From assembly GCA_963824805.1 (NCBI GenBank), contig CAWGQZ010000053.1:1-64000 (forward strand): a DNA stretch of 64,000 nt, read 5' to 3'. The notes beneath the pieces were generated by a model. That model worked only from the letters and a program-made list of their open reading frames with translations, had not been told where the DNA came from and searched no databases. The position numbers were made by a program, and so were the translations under genes. The DNA is from DATBAT01 sp963824805 (GTDB taxonomy: Bacteria; Acidobacteriota; Terriglobia; Terriglobales; Acidobacteriaceae). Shown here one piece after another: positions 1-9,661 of the stretch; the first letter of the stretch is position 1, and every line of letters begins with the position of its first letter.

Positions 1-645
1 GTAGTGGCGCCCGCCGGGGGATGGCTCACATCGAGAAGAACCATGAATGCCCCCGTAACTGAAAGCGAAAGGGCCGCCGCCAGGATTCTTGGCCAGAAGA
101 TACGAAGGTATGCAGCTCAAGACCGCGCTCAATGTGGTGACACGAGTAGACGACCAGTTCTGTCTTGACTTCAATTTGTTCTGATTTCCTCATCCGATAT
201 GCTTCATCCATTGTGATTGGCCGCTCCATACTGGGTAAATACTGCGGTTGCCAATAAACGAAGGTAGATTTGTGCTCGAGGCAACATTGGCCGAAACGGC
301 GTCCTCGCATCCCGTAACAGCAAAGCAGCCCGTACCACCACGCAAACCGCGACGCCGCCTCTCGCAGCAACGTCGCCGTGCCAGGGGCCAAGTTCTGAGC
401 CGGATCAGGTCGTCCATGTCACTCGCTGATCCACCCGTAGGCTTTGGGCTGACGGCGGTCTCCCAGATGAGGCGGATTCGTGATAAAGTCGGCAGCTATT
501 TTAGATCGTTTCAAACATCTGTTCGCCATTTCTTGATTCTACGAAACTGTCTTCCGTGCTGGTGCGAGAGCCAGTCAAAGGGAGCCTTTTGCAGGAGCGA
601 CAGCCTGATTACACTTGGGCCTTTGTTCCGCGCGGAGCTGAAAGG
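1..645. other. No confident gene (left edge)
   Basis: Open frames exist on both strands here, but none has a recognisable domain, a convincing ribosome binding site or protein-like composition. A reverse-strand frame at about 26-391 could be the edge of an unknown gene, but I cannot support it. The stretch ends at the amino-acid permease. Confidence 0.3.
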
Positions 646-2118
646 GTGGATAACGCGGTGGTCTCAGGCATTGCCCACGCTTCTCGAGCTCAAACCGACG
701 CTCGGGACTTGGCGAGCCTGGGTTACAAGCAGGAGTTTCAGCGAGATTTCGGCGGTTTTTCGAATTTCGCGCTTTCATTCTCGGTCATTTCGATTCTGAC
801 CGGCGCCATCACCCTCTACGATTACGGGCTCTCGATGGGTGGGCCGCGAGAGATGACGCTGGGTTGGCCTCTGGCCACGGTGGGAACACTTCTCATCGCC
901 CTGAGCATGGCAGAGCTCTGTTCCGCGTTTCCCACTTCGGGGGGAATGATTCACTGGTCTGCCACACTGGGTGGCCCCACTTGGGCTTGGTTTACCGCTT
1001 GGCTCAACATTGTAGGACTCGTGACTGTGATCGCCGGCATCGACTATGGCTGCGCTCGATTCCTCTTGCCTATGCTCGGGCTTCGCTCTGAATCGCCCTA
1101 TCTGCTGATTACCTACGTCCTACTGCTGCTGTCGCAAACGCTGATCAATCACTACTCCACCCGTTCGGTCGCATGGTTGAATGATGCCAGCGCGCCTATC
1201 CACATGGTCGGCGTTGTGGTACTGATTGGCGCCCTTCTGATTTTTGTTCGCAAGCAGCCGCTTCACTTTCTTCTCCAGGCAAGTTCTTCCAGCGACATTC
1301 ACGCCCCCTATGCCTGGCTTTTTCTGCTCGGCCTTCTGCAAGCGCAGTGGACCTACACGGGATTTGACGCCTCCGCGCACGTTGCGGAAGAAACCCTTGA
1401 TCCTCGACAGCGTGCCCCGTGGGGCATGGTAATGGCTGTCGTTATCTCTGGTCTCTTCGGCTATATGCTCATTCTTTCCTTGACCTTGGTGATTCCGAGC
1501 GTTTCCCAGGTGCTCTCCGCAAAAGGTGCCGACGGCAGTCCGCTTCCCGCAGTCTTGGCAATCGTGCAGTCGGGACTGGGCAGTCGGGCAGTGATCGCTG
1601 TACTCGGGCTCACGGTCGTGGCCATGTGGTTCTGCGGCCTCGCTTCCTTGACGTCTCTCTCGCGCACGATTTATGCGTTCGCTCGCGATGGGGGGATGCC
1701 GCTCTCAAACATATGGAGCCGAGTTAGTTTCAGACACAAAACACCGGCTGCGGCACTCTGGCTTTCGACCACTCTAGCGTGCGCAGCAATGATCTACAGC
1801 GGGGCGTATTCGGTTGTTACCTCTATCAGTGTGGTTGGGTTCTATCTATCCTATGGCATCCCCGTGTATCTGGGCTGGCGAAAGAAATCGCGCTGGATTG
1901 AAAATCGCGGCCCCTGGCACCTTGGGAACCTGAGCAGTCTCATCAATGTCTTGGCCCTTGTCTGGACCGGGTTCATCTGTATCATCATGGTCATGCCCCC
2001 AAACACTCGTGCGGGCTGGGGAATCCTGGTGGTGATGGGCGTGTTGTTCGTTTTGCATCGGTTGAGCGGAAAGCACAAGGTTCATCAACCGTCTGCGGGT
2101 GACGAAGCAACCCAGTAA
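646..2118 (+). CDS. APC-superfamily amino acid permease
   Basis: A polytopic inner-membrane transporter of the amino acid/polyamine/organocation superfamily, expected to import amino acids or GABA-like compounds. The N-terminus has the family signature FGGFSNFALSFS, then a short G-rich unwound segment, and about twelve hydrophobic helices follow to a cytoplasmic basic tail. I chose the GTG at 646, about 34 residues before the first signature. An upstream GTG at 556 would add 30 residues of atypical, poorly hydrophobic sequence. It has no operon partner. The substrate cannot be read from sequence. The family call is secure and the start is uncertain. Confidence 0.85.
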   Translation: MDNAVVSGIAHASRAQTDARDLASLGYKQEFQRDFGGFSNFALSFSVISILTGAITLYDYGLSMGGPREMTLGWPLATVGTLLIALSMAELCSAFPTSGGMIHWSATLGGPTWAWFTAWLNIVGLVTVIAGIDYGCARFLLPMLGLRSESPYLLITYVLLLLSQTLINHYSTRSVAWLNDASAPIHMVGVVVLIGALLIFVRKQPLHFLLQASSSSDIHAPYAWLFLLGLLQAQWTYTGFDASAHVAEETLDPRQRAPWGMVMAVVISGLFGYMLILSLTLVIPSVSQVLSAKGADGSPLPAVLAIVQSGLGSRAVIAVLGLTVVAMWFCGLASLTSLSRTIYAFARDGGMPLSNIWSRVSFRHKTPAAALWLSTTLACAAMIYSGAYSVVTSISVVGFYLSYGIPVYLGWRKKSRWIENRGPWHLGNLSSLINVLALVWTGFICIIMVMPPNTRAGWGILVVMGVLFVLHRLSGKHKVHQPSAGDEATQ

Positions 2119-2763
2119 TCGGTGTGACGGCAAACGGACCATAAACAGGACTTTAAGAAGAGTTCGCATGACCACCTGCTGCGGCGGGCCCTCAATGTCA
2201 TTCATCTGACCGAGGAGTAAGTCGACAGCGGGCACCCATCCAGTCTGATACCATTGTGCGGAATTCCTGCATATATAAGGAAAAATAAGGAAAGAACCAA
2301 TGAGTTTGGTGGACATTGGAATCTACGTCGGGCGGTCACGAATTCTGCACGGTCAGGTCTCGGATTTATCAGGAGATCTGAATCGCGAATCTTGCGTGGT
2401 TTGGGGCGAAAAAGGCGCGCGTGCGGCTTTTTGTTCCATTGGTCACGATACTAGCCGATTGTTTCGGCCCACCACTGTTCGTAGGGCTGCAGCACTGTCG
2501 AGACCCAAACCATGTTGCGGTGCCGTTATTTTGCATGGTCGGATAGTAACCAGTGCCTCGGCATCTACTGTGCGACGAGCCCACTTCCTCATTGACAAGG
2601 ATGATACCCAAGCCTAGCATTGGCTCAAATCGCCCAGCTGCGGCTCCAGTCCCCCCACCCGTTTTGACGATACTCAGCGAGGCGACAAACCAGCGCGGTG
2701 AAATTTCCCTACGCTGCCAACCGGCCGAACCCAGGATCAATGAAATGAAAAAGGAGGCGAGCT
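2119..2763. other. Intergenic, no gene recognised
   Basis: About 640 bases between the permease and the Tat-exported protein. Short open frames on both strands have no recognisable domain. The only clear signal is a strong AAGGAGG ribosome binding site at about 2751-2757, serving the ATG at 2764. Confidence 0.4.
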
Positions 2764-3705
2764 ATGTCGCTCAAAAATCTCCATTCCCTACCCGATTCTT
2801 ACCTGCGAGGACAGCCGCGGTTTGCGGCTCAAACATTCCATCCCATCAATCCGCGCGGCCATGCGCATTTTGCGCAACGTGCTGCGCTTTCACGGCGCGG
2901 ATTTCTCGGAATGACTGCGGCTGCTTCTGGCCTGTTGTTCGGGGGTCTGGCCGCACCATCAGTGGCGGAGGCGGCTCGGAAAGGTTCCAGCACCCCCAAG
3001 CCGATCCCGGGCGGCATTCAGCCTCTTGGCCCGGGAACAGAAATATTCCACATTAACCTGCCAGCCCCTGGTTTCGAGCCCTCCTTAATCACCGACTTTA
3101 ACGGCGAGGTCGGGGTCGCCAACGTAGGAGGCCATGGCACGCAGACGGACACAAACACGAACACGTCCAAGAGACTGGCGTTCGATGTGGATGTGCGCTT
3201 CATGCGGGGTGTCTATGTCGGGGAAGACGGGCGAGTACACCGAAACGCCTTTGTCTTTGTTTGACTCGACGTCTATGAGGGTCCGGTGGACCCCGCACAT
3301 CAAATCCACGACTTTAATCCCGGCATCGCAGAAAACGGTCTATTCTGGACGATTCCCCTTCCGGAGAGCAGCCTGGACGTGCATTTCGGAAAGGGAACTG
3401 GCTCCTTGCACGTCAGCGGGCTCGACGTAGAGGACTACCACGACATCGTCAATGCCTTGCTAGATGGACCTTCCGTAGAGGCTACGGTATCCTTCGACAT
3501 CCACTGGTTGGGCGCAACCGACCGATTTGAGTTGCGGGATGCGGCCAACCGTTTTGCTGGGCAGTACGTGCATACCCCAGCGACCATTGCCTGGGCGGCG
3601 ACCGAAAGCGGTATCCAGTTCGTCTCCGACCCGGCCGACACTTCGGTCAATGAATTGTCCCTGATCGGTCACGAGCACAATGGGGTCTTCTTTACCGGCG
3701 AGTGA
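2764..3705 (+). pseudogene. Tat-exported protein, interrupted by in-frame TGA
   Basis: One reading frame of 314 codons runs from 2764 to 3705, broken only by TGA at 3262-3264 (codon 167). The N-terminus has a twin-arginine signal: SRRGFLG around residues 43-49, a hydrophobic stretch and an AEA cleavage site near residue 70. The mature part is beta-rich and continues smoothly across the TGA (FVFV, stop, LDVYEGPVDP), so both halves belong to one protein. I do not recognise the family beyond a secreted Tat substrate. A perfect AAGGAGG precedes the start and a strong terminator follows the end, so the transcription unit is single-gene. The TGA is most simply a nonsense change (for example from TGG). 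A GGGTCC/GGACCC hairpin about 15 bases downstream leaves selenocysteine readthrough as an outside possibility. Confidence 0.7.
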
Positions 3706-3735
3706 ACTCGAACTAAGAACCCGATCCACTATTTC

Positions 3736-3768
3736 AAAAAGGGCCGGAGCCAATCCGGCCCTTTTTTT
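3736..3768 (+). terminator. Rho-independent terminator of the Tat-substrate gene
   Basis: A perfect 8-bp stem, GGGCCGGA (3741-3748) with TCCGGCCC (3754-3761), encloses a 5-base loop. An A-run precedes it and seven Ts follow. It lies 31 bases after the stop of the upstream gene. Confidence 0.92.
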
Positions 3769-3771
3769 GTT

Positions 3772-4143
3772 TTCTGGACTACGGACGGTCGTGCAAAACG
3801 TCCCGTTTACGCTAGTAGTTGTGGAGCAATGCCGAATCGAGCCATTGAATTGCAATGCAGCTCAGGCCGACCATGCCGCGAGAGCCCAAGCCAAACCACC
3901 AGTGCGAGACAATTGCTGGCGCGAGCATCCAGATGCTGTGCATCGAGATTTACTAGCGCGAGTGATCGCGAGCACCGTGATCTCGGCACAATTTTGCAAC
4001 TCTGCGATGAGGTGTTGGTGCCATTGAGGTTTTTTAGCCGTGACGGACTAACAAAGTTAAAGAGTTCCCCGTTTTCGCCGGTGGCCGCCGGAGAGTTGAA
4101 CGTTCTCGGGCAAGGTCCCAGGTAAAGGGGCGAATGGTGAAAT
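3772..4143. other. Leader region upstream of norB
   Basis: About 370 bases between the terminator and norB. I see no convincing gene. This interval should hold the norB promoter. I looked for an FNR-type TTGAT-N4-ATCAA palindrome and did not find a convincing one. Confidence 0.35.
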
Positions 4144-6444
4144 ATGGAAACAATGAAGAAATCGACGAACCGTGGCCTTCTCGTTTCGAATGGGTGGATT
4201 CAGGCTGTCGCCATCGTTGTGGTTTTTGGCTTTTTCGTCTTGGGTCTCCTCGCTTACCGCACATACAAGGATGAACCACCGATTCCCGCGAGAACTGTGG
4301 GAGAGACTGGCGAGGTACTGTTTACCCACCAGGACGTTGTTGACGGTCAGGGCGTGTTTCTCCGCAACGGTCTCATGGAGTATGGCTCGATATTCGGACA
4401 CGGAGCCTATCTCGGTCCGGATTTCACGGCTGATTATCTCCACCGAGCGGCGCTCCTGGTCATCGATGAATACGGAGGTCCGTCATCGGACCAGGCAAGA
4501 GCCCGGACCATAACCGATTTCACGTCGAATCGGTATGACGCTGAAACCGACACACTGACTCTCAGCACTGCGCAAGCGGAAGCCTTCGGTAAACTCAAAA
4601 TCTACTACCACGACTTCTTTGCCGACCCAACCTCAAAATACGGGTTGAGACCGGAGGCGATCACCGACCCGCAACAGACGCGACAGTTGACGGCTTTCTT
4701 CTGCTGGACAGCCTGGGCCGCTTCCGCCCGCCGTCCAGCACTGGCCTACTCCTATACCAACAACTGGCCTCCTGAACCGCTGGTGGACAACCATCCCACA
4801 GCGGACACGGTGATTTGGAGCGTGCTGTCATTGATCGCGCTGCTGGGTGGAATTGGGATTCTGCTTGCTGCGTTCGGCCGCTGGAACTTTCTGGGGTGGC
4901 ATGGAAGCGAACAGCAGGCGATTTCTTTCCGCCCTCCAAATGAGGTTGTGCTTACTCCTTCGCAGCGGGCCTGTTCGTGGTTTTTTCTGGTTATGGCGTT
5001 ACTTTTTCTCTTGCAAGCATTGCTTGGCGGAGCCACTCAGCATTATCGTGCAGACCTCTCAAGCTTCTTCGGCATTGATCTCGCCCGCCTGCTGCCCTTC
5101 AACATTGCCCGCACCTGGCATCTTCAGCTGGCGATTTTCTGGGTCTCGACATCCTTTCTGGCCGCGGGAATCTTTCTGACTCCGATGATTGTTGGTCGCG
5201 AGCCACGGAGACAAAATTGGCTGGCGTACGGCTTACTCGTAGCGCTCGCAATTGTTGTATTTGGCAGCATGATGGGCGAATATGCGGGGATTAAGGGGTG
5301 GATTCAGCAGGGGTGGGAGTGGTTTGGAAATCAGGGTTTCGAGTATCTCGACCTCGGACGATTCTGGCAGATTCTCCTGATCGTAGGCCTTTTCTTTTGG
5401 ACGGTCATTCTTTTCCGTGGATTGCGTGGGCGACTGGTCGCGGACCACATGGGCAACATGCCGTGGTTGTTCTTCTTTTCGGCCCTTTCGATCCCAGCCT
5501 TTTACGCGGTTGGGTTGTTGGCGCGTCCCGCTTCTCATTTCACGACAACCGATTTCTGGCGGTTCTGGGTGGTGCACCTGTGGGTCGAGGATTTTCTTGA
5601 GTTGTTTACCACCATCATGGTCGCCTATATCTTCGTGCTGCTCGGTGTGGTGAAAGAAAGGGTGGCCCTGACCGTGATTTACCTCGATATCGTGCTTTAC
5701 TCAGCCGGCGGGGTAATTGGCAGCATGCATCATGTGTATTTTTCTGGCGAACCATCCGTTCATATGGCACTCGGTGCATTTTTCTCTGCGGCCGAAGTAA
5801 TCCCTCTCACATTTCTCACCGTCGAAGCTTGGGGTTTTCTGCAGCTCGGCGCTCATAAAGAAGGGTCCTCGCGCACGCCGTTCCCTCATTTCTGGGCGGT
5901 CATGTTTCTTGCCTCGGTTGGCTTTTGGAATTTTCTCGGCGCTGGTATTTTCGGGTTTTTGATCAATCTTCCCATCGTTTCGTACTACGAAATCGGAACC
6001 GCCTTAACCGCCAATCACGGACACGCCGCCATGATGGGTGTGTATGGCATGCTGGCCGTTGGATTGGCCCTGTTCTGCCTGCGTTACATGGTTCCAGAGG
6101 ATCGGTGGTCGGACCGAGCGGCCAAGATCAGCTTTTGGTCGCTAAACCTCGGCCTGGCTTGGATGGTGTTCGCAACTTTGTTTCCGTTGGGAATCCTTCA
6201 ACTTTATCACTCTGTCAATTCGGGTTATTTCGATGCACGCTCGCTAAAATTCTTGACCAATAGAAGCAACGCCTTACTTGAGTGGGTGCGATTTCCTGGT
6301 GACGCGCTCTTCATAGTCGGGGGAGTGTTACCGATCTTGTATTTGTCCTGGCTCGCTGTCCGCCACATGGCTCCTCGACTCACTCGGGATCAACCAGATG
6401 AAATCCTTTTCACAGAAGTTGTCGGACCTCAAGAATCACAATGA
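4144..6444 (+). CDS. norB: Quinol-dependent nitric oxide reductase (qNor)
   Basis: Reduces two NO to N2O using quinol electrons in the cytoplasmic membrane. At 766 residues it has the single-subunit qNor length: an N-terminal helix (about 17-40), a periplasmic cytochrome-c-like domain without a CXXCH haem motif (about 41-215), then the haem-copper-oxidase-type core of about 12 helices. Candidate metal ligands are visible: H478 in the HLWVED segment, the pair H529-H530 in MHHVYFSG, and H625/H627 in ANHGHAAMMG. The lack of haem-c motifs fits quinol rather than cytochrome c as donor. The ATG at 4144 is followed by another at 4156, and either is possible. The stop overlaps the next gene by 4 bases, so the two are probably translated together. 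With no other denitrification genes nearby, detoxification or NO respiration are both possible. Confidence 0.95.
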   Translation: METMKKSTNRGLLVSNGWIQAVAIVVVFGFFVLGLLAYRTYKDEPPIPARTVGETGEVLFTHQDVVDGQGVFLRNGLMEYGSIFGHGAYLGPDFTADYLHRAALLVIDEYGGPSSDQARARTITDFTSNRYDAETDTLTLSTAQAEAFGKLKIYYHDFFADPTSKYGLRPEAITDPQQTRQLTAFFCWTAWAASARRPALAYSYTNNWPPEPLVDNHPTADTVIWSVLSLIALLGGIGILLAAFGRWNFLGWHGSEQQAISFRPPNEVVLTPSQRACSWFFLVMALLFLLQALLGGATQHYRADLSSFFGIDLARLLPFNIARTWHLQLAIFWVSTSFLAAGIFLTPMIVGREPRRQNWLAYGLLVALAIVVFGSMMGEYAGIKGWIQQGWEWFGNQGFEYLDLGRFWQILLIVGLFFWTVILFRGLRGRLVADHMGNMPWLFFFSALSIPAFYAVGLLARPASHFTTTDFWRFWVVHLWVEDFLELFTTIMVAYIFVLLGVVKERVALTVIYLDIVLYSAGGVIGSMHHVYFSGEPSVHMALGAFFSAAEVIPLTFLTVEAWGFLQLGAHKEGSSRTPFPHFWAVMFLASVGFWNFLGAGIFGFLINLPIVSYYEIGTALTANHGHAAMMGVYGMLAVGLALFCLRYMVPEDRWSDRAAKISFWSLNLGLAWMVFATLFPLGILQLYHSVNSGYFDARSLKFLTNRSNALLEWVRFPGDALFIVGGVLPILYLSWLAVRHMAPRLTRDQPDEILFTEVVGPQESQ

Positions 6445-6956
6445 GCAGCATCCACACTGAAGTGCTGTTGGCTTCCGGATATGCACTTTTCCTGGTTATG
6501 GTGGCGATTTGCCTCGAAAAGCTAGGACGGCATTCGCAACAAAGATCTCGTCAGTACCAAACCGCAGGATTCACTTATCATCAGCACCTCAATGTATGGG
6601 AGTGTCCGGCTGGTCAGTATCTCAAGCTCTGGGCCTTCGATTCTCAACGGCGTGTCGCACAATATCGGGCGGAAGCGAAATCCTGTAACGCCTGTGTGCT
6701 GAAGAAGAACTGCACTGATTCCCAGGAAGGCCGGAAGCTGGAGCACCATCCCGACTCCTGGTTGCAATCGGAGGTGCGGCGTTTTCATCGTGGAATTTCG
6801 CTGGCTTTGCTTTTCCTAGCGGGGCTGATTCTTTCGCTAGAAATCATTTTCCAGAGTGCCACGCCCGATTTGATGGTGCTCCTTGGTACCATGGTGCCCG
6901 TCGCCATCGCGACGACACGGTTAGGAATTGGAAATGGTAGATTCCTGCGCGGCTAG
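6441..6956 (+). CDS. Small membrane protein with transposase-like cysteine ribbon
   Basis: 171 residues starting in an ATGA overlap with norB. It has an N-terminal helix (about 9-26), a soluble segment, and two C-terminal helices (about 119-137 and 141-158). The soluble segment has four cysteines, C55, C82, C85 and C91, in the order CPAG...YRA...CNACVLKKNC, with aromatic and basic spacing like the zinc ribbon found in DDE transposases of the IS1182/IS1380 type. No catalytic DDE residues or transposase core are present. The overlap with norB suggests a function tied to NO reduction, such as metal or redox sensing, cofactor insertion or complex stability. That role is inference. I do not know a named family for the full protein. 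Confidence 0.75.
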   Translation: MSSIHTEVLLASGYALFLVMVAICLEKLGRHSQQRSRQYQTAGFTYHQHLNVWECPAGQYLKLWAFDSQRRVAQYRAEAKSCNACVLKKNCTDSQEGRKLEHHPDSWLQSEVRRFHRGISLALLFLAGLILSLEIIFQSATPDLMVLLGTMVPVAIATTRLGIGNGRFLRG

Positions 6957-7428
6957 AAGGCGCGAATTGACACTTATAAGGCTCGAAATAGAGTCCAGGA
7001 CCGGCCTTGATGCATTTTCTCTGCCCGATTCCGTGGCCGTGGGCATCAAGCAGCAATAGCCCTTTGTGCACTCCGTTCGTGGGGGACGTCGCTATGCAGA
7101 GCATCGCTGCGAACTTCAGTCATCCGCGCCAGCACAAGAGCCGCTAAGGCAATTTCTAGATCTCGCACTGCGACATCAAATGAAATCGCTCCTCGAGAGT
7201 GCGGATGGAAGCATGGCGACAGTGGCCACTCGGCGGGAGAGCAACGATGTTCCACGAACCGCACAAATCGACTTGACTCCGACCGGCCTTCTCATGGAAG
7301 GCGTTTACACTCAGAACCGGGTCACTGGTGAAATTGTGATGTCATGTAAACGAGGAACGGCTGATACTTTGACCGCCCGGCTTGCCGGTTGTGACTCCGC
7401 CCTCACGGTGTGATTAAATTCTGCACAG
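6957..7428. other. Mostly non-coding; possible small ORF
   Basis: An open frame at about 7066-7413 could encode up to 115 residues, the last 77 (from an internal ATG at 7180) being the most protein-like. It has no domain I recognise and no clear ribosome binding site. It may be part of a decayed gene, since the next 3 kb hold several. Confidence 0.25.
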
Positions 7429-7836
7429 ATGAAACCACTCGCACTCTCTCCGGAACACTTCGGCGCTTTAGCTGCGGATATGGTTGCTCTTTCTGTCGAA
7501 TATTTATCAACTCTGGATGCACGTCCCGTATTTCCAAGAACAAGTGGGGCAGAAACGGAGCGGCTTTTCGCGGCGGAAGCGCCGGAGCACGGCATGGGCG
7601 ACCAGGCTTTCGACGCCCTTCGTGAGGTCATCGCACACTCTCGCGCCCAGAATGGTCGCTTTTTTGGCTACGTACAAGGGCCGGGAGAGCCCATCGCAGC
7701 GCTGGGCGACCTTGTGGCATCGATTCTGACCCAGAATATTACCGCCTGGCGTTCGTCGCCCGCAGGGGTCACTATTGAGCGCACGGTGGTTCGCTGGCTG
7801 GCAGAAGCGGTCGGCTGCCATGACTTCTCTGGGACC
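7429..7836 (+). pseudogene. PLP-dependent group II decarboxylase, N-terminal fragment
   Basis: The first about 135 residues match the N-terminus of the aromatic-L-amino-acid/diaminobutyrate decarboxylase family. Visible features include an N-terminal helical region, GRFFGYVQGPGEP, LVASILTQNITAWRSSPA and ERTVVRWLAEAVGC. Homology stops just where the family normally continues with its glycine-rich GGxxAN segment. The catalytic PLP lysine and the whole large domain are absent. The frame then runs out of register into Kelch-repeat sequence. It is a remnant, not a working enzyme. Confidence 0.75.
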
Positions 7837-7838
7837 CG

Positions 7839-8454
7839 CGCGCGCAACACACCGCCACCTTACTCGCCAACGGCAAAGTGCTATTGGTGGGAAGTGTCAG
7901 CGAAACCGACAGCGCAGAACTCTTCGAGCCGGCCTCTGGATTTTTTAGCACCACCGGGTCACTGATCCAGGCTCGTGCCCACCACACGGCGACTCTTCTG
8001 CCGAACGGCAAGGTTCTGGTGTTGGGCGGCACACAGATCAGCGCCAGTTGGCGGCGGCGCTGCAGCCGCGCCCGTTTCCCTTGACAGCGCGGAAGTCTAC
8101 GATCCCGCTAACAGCCTATTCAAGACAGCAGGAAAGCTTCTAATCGCGCGTGATACCCACTCAGCCATTTTGCTTTCGAATGGAACTGTCCTCGTAGCTG
8201 GAGGGTTTTCACACGGTTTCGATGGCGATGCCGATCCAGAGTGGTTCACGATGGTTGCCGCTGAATTGTTCGATCCGGCCACTTCGATTTCGACAACCGT
8301 CGCGAGTCTCGAGGCAGACCGAGCAGAGCATGTCGCTACGATGTTGAGTAATGGGCGAGTCCTGATCACGGGGGGAATCCACGGCTTTCAAGAACTCTGC
8401 TGTCGTCCTAAACCGTTTGCTGTCACTTTGGCCACCTCTGAACTCTATAAGTGA
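7839..8454 (+). pseudogene. Kelch-repeat protein remnant, frameshifted
   Basis: Repeats of the galactose-oxidase/Kelch type are clear: HTATLLANGKVLLVG, SAELFEPASG, HHTATLLPNGKVLVLGG, then SAEVYDPANS, HSAILLSNGTVLVAGG, AELFDPATS and VATMLSNGRVLITGG. The first two repeats are in frame 3 and the rest in frame 1, so there is a frameshift near 8045-8060 in a GGC-rich stretch. There is no start codon or signal peptide. The 5' end abuts the decarboxylase fragment directly. Intact relatives are large secreted proteins of several hundred residues. Confidence 0.75.
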
Positions 8455-8551
8455 GTGGGCGCTGCGTACGATTCCATGAATTCGTGGCCACCACGTAGGG
8501 TTACCGATAGGCCGCCACCAAGACTGACCACGAGCATTCGGTGAGCATCTC

Positions 8552-8800
8552 TTGCCACGACAGCAGTGCGCGGCAGGCTCTGTGGTTGGGGAATGGGCGG
8601 ACGATGTCAAGTTCTCTTGGGCCCCTTCGGGTGAGGCAATCTACTTTGAGCGTACCTTTCGAGGGGTGAGAAACATCTGGCGGATGACCGTCGATCCGGG
8701 TTTGTGGCGCAAGCCAGGTACGCTCGCCGTCAGAATCTCCCGCCCTGATTTGACACCGATTTCTAATTGGAGCAGCGCGGAAAAGGTCAACGTCGCTTAG
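8552..8800 (+). pseudogene. TolB/WD40-like propeller fragment
   Basis: About 80 residues containing one to two blades of a TolB-type propeller (VKFSWAPSGEAIYFERTF, then RNIWRMTVDP). This sequence type is common in the C-terminal sensor halves of acidobacterial winged-helix regulators and kinases. No start, DNA-binding domain or remaining blades are present. It is probably an orphan fragment within the decayed 7.4-10.6 kb stretch. Confidence 0.5.
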
Positions 8801-8842
8801 CCGCGCGTGACCAATCCAGCCAGACACCCATCACTCGGCAAG

Positions 8843-9561
8843 TCAGGGCCGCGTGAGATGAAAGTGGAAGCGGAAATGGTAGTCCCCCTGGTTCCCGTCG
8901 CTCGCCGACTTTCCGTGGCCAGTGATGGGCGGGCCTACCAGGCGGCCAATAGCCTCGCCCGGAACCGGGTTGCCGTTAACGTCAGTGCCCGGTATGGGAT
9001 CGACAAACCAATCGTTGCAGCCATCGGAAGCGGACACATTGCAGATCACCCGGGCAAAAGTGGTTTCCGGTTCCCAATTCGGTCCCATGTAGATCCGGAA
9101 TTCGTCGCCGTTGGAATCGAAGAAGTGCACGATCGGGGGCATCGAAAAGTTTGGCCGACAGACATAAAAAGCATTGTGTAGCCAAGCTGCGTGCATTTGT
9201 CTTCTATGTGAGCGGTTACATTCTTGATGGTGAAGGGTGGATGCGGAGTGGCTGTGCCACCACTCGCCACCGGAATGGCATTGGCAAAACTGATGCTGAC
9301 CAGACGGGTCGTCGAGTTTAGCGTGCCAAACTGCCAGTCACCCCATACGATGCCGTTATAGCCGTTGGTCGTCAGAAAGCTGGTCACGCCCGCGACGCCG
9401 TCCGAATATGAACCAGCCCCGTCACTCTGGATGTCGGTAGGCAGCCCAGATGAATCGGCACCGTTGAGAGTTGTGGTGATAGGCAGATTGCTCTGCCTCG
9501 GCGCGCCCTTTGCGAACGAAATCGCGGCTAAGAAAATCAGCAGGGAGTTTCGTAGTTTCAT
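8843..9561 (-). pseudogene. Secreted protein of unknown function, frameshifted
   Basis: The reverse-strand start at 9561 (MKLRNSLLIFLAAISFAKG) is a good Sec signal peptide. The mature sequence is rich in Gly, Ser, Thr and Asn. Near 9185-9195 the frame slips. The continuation (HNAFYVCRPNFSMPPIVHFF and onward) runs in another frame to the stop at 8843 and ends with a histidine-rich tail. The joined product would be about 240 residues. I do not recognise the family. The clean halves suggest a recent lesion or a sequence error. Confidence 0.6.
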
Positions 9562-9661
9562 TGTCCGCCCCCTCTAAGTCTTTATCGTGAGACGTTGTCT
9601 CAACGCACCCACGGCATTGGCACTCCTGTTTACCGTACTTATGGAAGTGCAGTATTCACGC

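Noticed and set aside
248..799. Open frame at the left edge overlapping the permease
   Set aside because: It runs in a different frame from the clearly conserved permease and has no domain or composition of a real protein.
6594..6740. Remnant of an IS1182-type transposase within the norB-linked gene
   Set aside because: The frame is intact, starts in a 4-base overlap with norB, has membrane helices on both sides and no DDE core or terminal repeats, so it reads as a domain in a host gene rather than a dead transposase.
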